Positions 55,936-64,000 of a stretch of DNA of 64,000 nt are shown here, piece by piece; position 1 is the stretch's first letter; every line of letters starts with the position of its first letter. The translations under genes and the position numbers were made by a program. The notes under the pieces were generated by a model. That model did not search any database. It saw only the letters and a program-made list of their open reading frames with translations, and had not been told where the DNA came from. Source of the DNA: Clavaria fumosa (lineage: Eukaryota > Basidiomycota > Agaricomycetes > Agaricales > Clavariaceae); the NCBI GenBank assembly GCA_951802425.1, contig OX637801.1, positions 1,922,001 to 1,986,000 of the forward strand. The letters run 5' to 3'.

Positions 55936-58204
55936 TCTCAACGCATGGTGATGTCGGGCAGAAAATGAGAAGGAAAAGGATAGGTGCGGGCTATTTCTAC
56001 CGCAACCATAGGGGGCTGTCTTTTCTGTTGCCTGTTTTGCTCCGCCGCTGTTGCGCATTCATTCGTGACGCAAATAAAGATTTTTCCATTCTCATTCTCC
56101 TCCCTGTGTCCCACGCAGAATTAGGGCTGGACGTGTCTTCTTTGTTGCTCCTGAGGGGGGATAGATATCAATGCCAATGCAGTGACAAGCGATGTCTTGT
56201 ACAGGCTGTCTTAGCCACTGGGCAGATGTTGGCGGTTCGATAAAATCTCATCATTGTTGCCGTTGATGTCCCTTTCTCCCGATCACTGCCGCGACACCGC
56301 GCCGCCCGCGCTCCCCCCACATCCCCGTCGTCCAACCCTGAGCGCAAGTTCTTTTACCCTGAGAAGGTGGCGCACGTCCTGCATTCCTCGCCTAAGCAAC
56401 CAAAAATATAAACGGCCATCCCACCGCTGGCGCCTTTGAAAATCTATCGATCATGTCACTACCAGTAAATTTCCTTTGTCTCCCCCTTTTTGTGCGCCAC
56501 GTCCCGGAAGTAAGGCAAGCGCACGGGCGTCACGCGTCCAATGGGACGGTTTTGATTTCCCCGTTCGTGTGTGTGTCTGTGTGCGTTATCTTGTAAGGCG
56601 GGCCGGGGGCTGCCCTGTGCAAGTTCCTGCCGATTTGTTTGTGCGCCATTTGGGGAGGGTGCACATGAAGATCCGGAGTCTGTGTGTCTTCTGGGCGCGT
56701 TTCTCAAACAGCCGACGCCCGCCAGGTACGGACAAGCGAATGGAGAAATGCATAATGAAATTGGGTTAGTACTGCCGATGCCCCGATAATATCACGCGTC
56801 GGTCAGAAGTGTGTTAAAGAAGGCAGTGTTCGTTCCTCGTCACTGCCTGCTCTCTCTCAACTCAGATAAAACATTGAACTACTGGTATATTTTATTTTCT
56901 CTCAAATCTGGAGGGAAAAAACACTTCGCTGTAATCACATTTGTACTAAGACTAAAAAGGGAAAGATGTGTGAATGTGAAAAAATGTAACATAGAATATT
57001 ATATTATTATTACTAATAAATCGTTGATGTTGAAACTTACCAATCTATCGTTTCTTCATTTCCCGATTCAAGTCTATTTTAGAGCGAAATATATATCTTG
57101 GTCGATTTGTTGTACGATCTCCCCAAAGATTGCGAACTCACCCTTGTTGGTTAGCTAGCGAATTAACGATGATGTTACTCGGTTCAACTCTCTTCCCCAC
57201 AACATACTAGAATATTATACTGTACACCCACGTCCCCCCCTTTTCCTCAAGGATCGACGACCTGATCAAGGGCGTGAGCGACGTTGGCTGATCTCCTCCC
57301 ACAACACATCTGTCGTTGATGTGAGCATGGCGTGATCAGCGGAACACCCCAGTCAGAGCCGCCCTCCGCAGGAAAAGCCAGGGAAGTGCCCCACCAGGGG
57401 CCGTCCGCCACCCGCCGAGGGCTGTGGGGTTGGTGGTGGTGGTGCATGCATGCCCTGTGATGATGACAACGATGGATGATCGTAACCCGGTCAACGTCGG
57501 AGATCACGCTCCACAGGAACAATGCAAAGGACACACGCCAGGGCGCGCTTAAGTGGTGCAAGAAGCCCTTCTTTTACCCCGCAAGACATAACTTGCAGTA
57601 CCAAAGAGATTCGAAGGCTCCCCAACCCCTCGCCGAGTCTCCATGCGGACTGGAGGGAAGTCTGCGGAATGGAATGGCGTCATGCTCTTCTTTTTTTTTT
57701 CCATTATGCGCTCGTTGCTGGATATGGCACGGCCCCCTTCCTCCCCTCGTGACAGCCAGTGGAAAGCGCGCTAAGCCTCCCAGCGATCGCCACCATCTGA
57801 TATGTGGCACCAAAAGAATGTGGCATATGACGGCGTGAGGACGGGCTGCGAAAACCGGGAGTGCGGGGGGAGAACACGCCGGGTCGTGCGTCGCCTGGAA
57901 AGGGGGGAGAAACCCACCACAGCCGTCTCTGTATACACTCGCGCGCGCGGGGTAAGGGTGGTGTGGGTGGCACCCTCCCTGGCCCGTTTGGTTTTAGACA
58001 CTGTTCCTGTCAAAAACGGACGCGACACCGGGCTTATCGAGACTGCGTGCGTGCGTGCCATGGCTGACTGAAGCGCTGTGCTGTCCGTAAACACGAAAGT
58101 GCCAATGGCTAATCCGTCGTGGTTTAGTTCCACACACGGGTCGGCTATGGGGCGTTGCCGCGCGGCCGGTCGACGAAAACGGACGAGGTTCCCTTTGCGT
58201 CCGC

Positions 58205-58257
58205 TGGAGGCACGCACGCACACAGTGGCACGCACGCACACAGTGGCACGCACGAAT
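58205..58257. repeat. Short tandem repeat, ~18 bp unit
   Basis: GCACGCACGCACACAGTG repeats about 2.8 times in the gene-free region. Confidence 0.8.
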
Positions 58258-61200
58258 GACGTACCGTCTGCAGCCGCCCACGAGCACTAGCGTTCCGCGG
58301 GAGGAAGACAAGGCCCTACTATGTAAATATCCATCAGAAGACGCCACCGCACAGCGAATACACCGAGTGTTGCATACCATGCCACGGCACCCCATCTTTG
58401 CTTCCATCTGGATGGAAGGCTTCGTCGTCTATATATTGGCCGCGTGACCCACGTCGCGAAGGGGCTATCCGCGTGGGGGGGACGCCACCGAGAGGGCGTC
58501 CCGTTTGCCCTGATGCTGCTAAATGACCTAGTTCGCGCTCCTGTGGCTGCCAAGTTGACAGCACCTTACTTTACGACGAACGAAATGAACGATGGGTGGG
58601 TAAATCACGAATCTGGGCGGAATCTGCTGGCTTGCCGTGTGTGCCCACCCCCCTGCATCCGTTCATATCTCGCTAAGACGGAAATGGGCGAGATTGCTTT
58701 TCCCCAGATGATAACGACGATAGAAGGAAGAAGTTGGGGGGTTGGGGGCTTGTTCAGTTTTTAGCGTGGCACCGGCGTGCTTTCGGAACTACTGCGCGGT
58801 AGTAGTATCTGTGCTGTATAATACAGGGCCGTGTAGATAGGAAGTGTCGCCAGGGTTGCGAGCGTGCACGCGGGTTCCAAGAGAGCGAGACGCACGAAAA
58901 CCATCGATCGCAATCGGAGGCAGATGGGCAAACGTTACTTCTCTTTCTTTCTCTCTTGTGTTGCAAAAACGCGGCTCAATGAATGACAATTCGCTCTCTC
59001 TTGTTCCTCATTGCTCTTTTTTCTTCCAGAAACGTGCCCTTCAAATGCACTGACACTCTGGGAAAAGAGAAAAGCAAAGGAAAAAAAAAAACAAGCCCAA
59101 AAAATTCCCATCGCTATTCGATCTGATTGGGTGTCTCCGATTCGGGCTTGCGGCAGCCTTGACGCCACCGGGTCACTCTCGCCAGCCCTACTGTACCCCC
59201 CCGCCCCTTGATCGCTTGATCCGCGGGTGGTAACAGGGTGGTAAAGCTCGTTTTTTTTTCAATTTTCAAAAAACCAACGATACCACACGACACACGAACG
59301 CTGTTCTGTCATGTAACCGGGAAAGCACGACACCGGCGTTTCTTGGCGCGACGGACCGCTGGTACCGCACCGCCCTTCGTTTGTTGTTGTCGTTGTTGTT
59401 GCAAAGAAGCCCATGAATAATGAATATGAGTCGAAGCCGCTTACTGGAACAATGGGCGGCAAATCAAGTGGGACGTGTGTCCATTGTCCTTGCGAGCTTG
59501 CACACACACGCTCGGCACCGTTACCCGAGAGAACCCTACCAGCACCCAGCATGGAAGACGAAGAAGACATTTGCAAAAACAAAACAAAAAAAAGAGAAGA
59601 AGAAAAAAAAAAAAAACGGTAAAAGGTCGTTCAATTAGGTGTCATGTCGGTCTCTCCCCCCCCTTCTTCGAAGATCCGTCCAAAGGAATTTCAAGCAAAA
59701 TGAACGAACGAAAAGATAGGAAAGAAGGCGACAAAGCACCCCTCAAACACCCTCACCAGGCATAGCCATCGACAGCCTATTTCCATCCGCAACTACCAAC
59801 CCCGAAACACCCAAACTGAAAAAAATAACTAAAATAACACACAACCTTTAAAAATAAAAAAGCGCAGTAGAGCGGCGAGGCGGGACCACCACCGCCGCCA
59901 CCTCCTTCGTGGCTCCAACTCCACAGCGTCCGGACGGACCCAAAAAAAAAAAAAGTGGATACCACACACCAGTCGGGTCGGTCCGCTTCGTACGCGCGCG
60001 CACACACTCCCACGCCCGCCTCTTCTGCTGCGCAATCTGAAACGGAGGCAGAATTAAAAAAAGACAACCGTTTTGTCGATCATGCATGATGATGCACCGC
60101 AGCTTGGTCCCTCCAACTTGCTGCTGCCGAGAAGAGGGCGGGGGCCGTGTGAGCGCGGGTTACGTTGATTAGTTCTTTTCTTTTCTTTTCTTTCTCTCTC
60201 TCTCTCTGTCATATCGACGTTATTCCCATTTAGTCAACATCATTCATTGATGAAATGACGTTCTAACAACGCTAATCGACAGTCCCAATTCATTTCCACT
60301 CACAGATCCAGACCCAGACCCAAAGACCCAGACCCAGAGATCCAAGAAATTTACATTATAATAAAAAATGCCAGTCTAAAAAAAAAAGTTCTACCCCTTT
60401 TCTCCGCTTTTGAGCTCCGCGGAACGACTCACCCGCAAGTAACAGTACAGTCAGTCTAACCAACAGTACCACTATGCGTAGTCAGCAGGGCCCGACCCTG
60501 ACCGAGCCGCCGGTCAGGGCATAATAATAATGAGCTGCGGAAAATTTTCTCTCTCTCTGGGGTGCCTCCGATCCATTACACAAAGAGAGGGGAGCGCGAA
60601 AGAGCGCTGTGAGGGGGATATCCGGTGTCCGCGGGACGGTGGGCACTCCTGTGCCGACGCGAACCTGGCCTGACCTGGATAATTGAATAGAGGAAGTGTG
60701 CAATGGACGAGAAAGACCCTGCTCGCCCACCCCCCCCTTTGTGGGTGCATGCGTGCATGGCCAGGGTCGGCGCCCGCGGCTGTCTCAGTATCCTGTCTGT
60801 CTGCCTTCTTCTCGCGTGGGGAAAAAGAGGCACACGTCGGGTTGGTTGTCGCCCGCACAGCACCCCATTCCGCCAAGGGGTAGTGGGTGGGTGCAACATA
60901 GTTCACGCTAAGCCTAACGAAGAGTGAGCGAGTGGCCCACACCAAGATCATGGGGCCGGAATCTCGCTCGCTGCGAGGTGGGGCAACCCCACCCCCTTGC
61001 GATAGTTATAGACAATACAACACGACAAGGAAGCTGTCCCTGCCCATATGGGAGAACGCTGCATAATGCCACCGTTGAAGCCAAGCCGCGCTTGGCGGGC
61101 TGGGGACTTCACCTTGGCTGTGTGTGGTCACGGGTAGGGTGGGGGGGGGGTACTTTGTGCTGTGGTGTGGCTTGTGGTGTTGCATTGTGCAGCATTGCAA

Positions 61201-61795
61201 CGTAGTAAGCGGCGTTGTTGGAGCCGGAGGGGGGACCCGCGCTCGCTCGGTGCATGATGACGCTGTCGCTGACGGTCATGCCAAAAACGATCGCGGGAGA
61301 AGTAGTCAGTCTGTACGGCGCCGAGAAAATGATGGCGACAGTAGGAAATAATTATATTTTATCCAACGCGCGCGTTCGTTCTCCAACGGTTTCTCACACT
61401 GACTGACTGACCAGGATAGAGGGGAGTGAAAAAGGCAGGACATATATATTATTATATATATCGAGTTCTTTTTTTTTCCGTACATGGGAGAGGCGGGGGG
61501 TGGTTTCTCTATGAGTTGGGTCTCGAAGAAATAAAAGAAAGGGAAAAGTAAAGAAAGGGGGCGAGAGGGAAATACGCCAGATATTTTTACATGCAGCACA
61601 GGGGGTGTGGGTGATGAGAGTGGGAAGGCGAAGCTAATTTCGTTCTTTGTTTTTTTCTTTCCGGGAGGTCGGGGGGTGAGTATCATCAAGGGGGGAGGGG
61701 GATAAGTAGGGGTGGCGTGACGATGCGTGGACGAAAGAAAAAGAAAGAAAAGAAACACGAATGCGCGTTGGACAGAAAAAATGAGTTGGTTTGGA

Positions 61796-61945
61796 GTCGA
61801 GTCGAGTGTGTGTGAGAGAGAGACAGAGAGGGAGATGTGCCGTGTGTGTTGTTGTTGTGGGTGCGTGCGATAAAGAAAAGGAGAACGTGTGTGTGGGTGC
61901 GACAGATAGAGAGAGATAGAGAGATAGAGAAGAGTGGAAAGAGAG
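61796..61945. repeat. GT/GA-rich microsatellite cluster
   Basis: Runs of GTGTGTGT, GAGAGAGA and GATAGAGAGATAGA lie within 150 bp. This is the 3' side of the ECL1-like gene. No coding content is seen. Confidence 0.75.
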
Positions 61946-62215
61946 AAGAAAAGCGTGTGCGTTTTGTGAGAGAGCTGTTCGTGTGCGCGTTGTATGATAG
62001 TTTGTGCTGTGTCGCGAAACCCCCCCCAGGGGGCAGCTCAACTCAGCCTGTCCGCGGAAAGAAGAAGAAAATTTGATGGGAAGAAGGGGGGGGGGGGAGG
62101 GGACGGTAAAACAGATAGAAGACGAAAGGTGTTTTCGGTGTCGTCGTTGTCATCGTCATCGTCGTACAGCGACGAGACAAGCAAGCACCCCCCCTCCCCC
62201 AGCCCAGCCCCCCCA

Positions 62216-62837
62216 TCACGGCACTGCCCGACACGGCTTGCGGCCCCGTGTCCGGTACGCCGGATGGTCCGCGCGCGCCCCGCCGCCGCCCCGCGTCGCC
62301 GCAGTCTGCGCCGCCCGCCTCGCCCGACAGCAGCTCCGCACGGCGACGTCAGCAGGCCCGTCGTCGTCGTTGTCGTCGTCGTCATCGTAGTACGCCACCC
62401 CTGCGGCTGCGGCTGCGGCGGCCGTCACCTTCTCCCGCGGCGAGCGCGACCGCCGCGCGGGCATCCACGCCTCCTCGTGCGCCCGGGCGGCGTCCTTGGC
62501 GTCGCAGCGCGCGGGCCACCCCGAGCTCCCGCTCTCGCTCTCCTCGCTGCCGCTGTCGCTCACGAGCTCCAGGGCGTAGCCGTCGTCCTCGTAGGCCGGC
62601 GGCGTGGGCGGCAGCGCGCACAGCGGCGGCGGCGGCGGCGGCAGCGGCGAGAGCAGCGGGACGAATGCGAAATTGTGGAAGCGCGGGGCGGGCGCGACGA
62701 GCAGGTACGGGTGCTCGCGCGCTAGGTTGGCCGGGAGCGGCACGCCGATGGGTGCGGTCGCTGTCGTCTTGGTCCTCGTGGGTGGCGGCGATGGCGGCAA
62801 GTGCTGCTGCTGCGGGGCCAGCCGCTGCGTCCACTGT

Positions 62838-62869
<32 letters not shown>

Positions 62870-63740
62870 GTGGTGGTCGGATGCGCGGACCCAGGAGCGC
62901 ACGTGTGTCGCCAGAGCGCCCAGCACAGAAGGCTGCGTCAGCCCGACGGACGGCGCTTCAAGGACCGAGTCCGGAGTGAGTATCGTCGACTGGTCCGTCG
63001 TCGTGGTAGTAGTAGTGGCCGTGGACGCGAGGCTCGACGACTCCGCCGACTTCCGGTGTCGCAGCGACGAGAGCGTCTTCGCCGCGATGTGCTGGCGCGG
63101 CCGGGGCGTCTTGCCCGCAGCGGCGGTGGTGCTCACGGGGAGCGACGCGGGGTCCTGGCGCGGCGCCTGGGGCTTGGACATGCAGAGCGTCGGGGGGAGC
63201 GGCCGTCCCGCCGCGCGGAGGAGGAGGGGCGGCGGGCGGAGGGGCGCGGTTGCGCCGCCGCGCCGCAGACGTGCGGTGGTGGCCGCTGCGGCCGCGGACG
63301 ATGGTGTGCGCGCGAAGTCACGCTGGGGTGGCGCGCCTGCGGGGCGGCCGATGGGAATCTCCCTGGCCCATGCGATGATGCCGCGTGAGCCACTGCCCGC
63401 CCACTTTGGTGTGGCGGCGGCAGCGTTCGCTGCAGCTGCTCGTGGTGTGGTGGGCGTACGCGGTGAGAGGTTCGTGGAGGCGGAAATGAGATGGTAGACT
63501 GCGCCGTCGTCGCGGTCGCGGTCGTCGTCGTCTTCGCGGTCCGGGGAGGAGAGCGAGCTGGCGGGGGAGTAGCAGGGCGAGGTGCCCGGGTCGTCGCGCA
63601 CTCTGCAGATGCGGGAGCAGTATGCAGAGATGGAGTCACCCTCCTGCGAATGAGAAGTAAATTAGTGCAATGAGAAGGGGAGTACGGGGAGGGAGACTGA
63701 CGATGCGACGCCCGCAAGCGAGACACCAGTCGACGTCCAT
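62216..63740 (-). CDS. ECL1-like zinc-binding protein
   Basis: I read exon 1 63740-63702 and exon 2 63643-62216, in phase, 488 aa. The N-terminus MDVDWCLACGRRIEGDSI, then AYCSRICR, gives the CxxC...CxxxC zinc site of the fission-yeast Ecl1/2/3 family. These small nuclear factors extend chronological lifespan and respond to zinc or amino-acid starvation. The rest is disordered: Ser/Pro-rich segments, a run of about 12 Gln after HH, an acidic SDSGSEESESGSSG patch and an Asp-rich tail. It is much longer than the yeast proteins (about 80-90 aa); basidiomycete relatives are often longer. The 3' end could include an unrecognised intron. Confidence 0.68.
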
Positions 63741-64000
63741 GTGTTGTGCTGATAGTAACGGGAGATGGAATAGCGTTGAAGGGTGGAGATAGAGTGATTG
63801 GTGATGACGAGGAGAAGGAGGAGGAGGAGGAGGGAAGAGGGAAGAGGGAAAGCGGGTTAGAGGTAAGTGGCGTTGAGAGGGAGGAGATTGAGGGATCGGG
63901 TTGAGTGAGTGGAGGACTTTAAGTAAAAAGTCACAGCTAAGAATAAATACATTGGGTAATTACTATTTTTGAGTTATTGAATCTGTAGATGTGGGAAATT
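63741..64000 (-). promoter_or_regulatory. Upstream region of the ECL1-like gene
   Basis: It is C/T-rich on the minus strand (GGAGGAGGAGGAGG runs on plus near 63810-63850), a pattern typical of a pyrimidine-rich fungal promoter or leader. No gene is seen up to the window end. Confidence 0.35.

Larger units (their letters stand above)
55936..62215. other. 6.3 kb gene-free, microsatellite-rich region
   Basis: I find no exon with family motifs on either strand; the open stretches are short, low-complexity and mutually overlapping. The sequence keeps CpG, so it is not decayed repeat. It includes a GTGGCACGCACGCACACA repeat (58205-58257), CAGACC repeats near 60308, poly-A and poly-C runs, and a TATA-like 'tctatatattgg' at 58429. 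Non-coding RNA, long UTRs or fast-evolving genes could be present, but I see no proof. Confidence 0.5.

Noticed and set aside
55936..62215. Many overlapping open frames of 60-150 aa as genes
   Set aside because: They lack domain motifs, overlap in all frames and follow microsatellite composition; none can be extended by consistent splicing.
62248..63497. Plus-strand Arg/Ala-rich and Gly-rich open frames opposite the ECL1-like gene
   Set aside because: They are GC-driven shadows of the minus-strand coding frame, which alone has the zinc motif and a spliced ATG exon.

Overview
The window looks like nuclear DNA of a filamentous basidiomycete, most likely an Agaricomycete. Genes are split by many 45-80 nt introns, fungal housekeeping proteins can be read across predicted splices, and the repeats are Ty3/gypsy chromoviruses, hAT-, Tc1- and Harbinger-like elements and a Helitron-type PIF1 helicase remnant. 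All intron and exon calls are my own reading of splice signals and reading frame.

Layout. 1.2-8.4 kb is a compact gene block: RPF1 (ribosome biogenesis, minus), a p24/emp24 cargo receptor (plus), mitochondrial enoyl reductase ETR1 (minus), two small unknown genes (plus) and a 3'-truncated XPF/SHOC1-like gene (plus). 8.4-33 kb is a nested repeat island. It holds a 4.06 kb hAT-like element containing a foldback and a MITE, a DIRS-like gag relic, a broken minus-strand chromovirus (A) carrying a Tc1-like hairpin, a third decayed gypsy element (D), and a nearly complete plus-strand chromovirus (B) that contains a small gag-only LTR element (E) and a MITE. A DUF2408 gene (33.5-35.3 kb) follows, then a Harbinger-like MITE, more LTR debris and a PIF1 helicase relic (to 40.2 kb). 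40.6-55.9 kb is euchromatic: an acidic basidiomycete protein, DASH subunit HSK3, GDP-mannose transporter VRG4, pyruvate carboxylase with 25 introns, nitronate monooxygenase and SmB. A 6.3 kb gene-free, microsatellite-rich stretch separates SmB from an ECL1-like zinc protein (62.2-63.7 kb).

The host genes do not form one pathway; they are ordinary secretory, splicing, kinetochore, metabolic and ribosome genes. The more unusual content is in the repeats. Three unrelated-looking non-autonomous elements share 5'-TAGTG ends and perfect 8-bp target duplications. Two chromoviruses carry an 11-12 nt self-primer signature. The two LTR pairs differ mostly or entirely at CpG sites. In the genes, pyruvate carboxylase needs a 5-nt microexon and two GC-AG introns, one of which splits the biotin-attachment motif.
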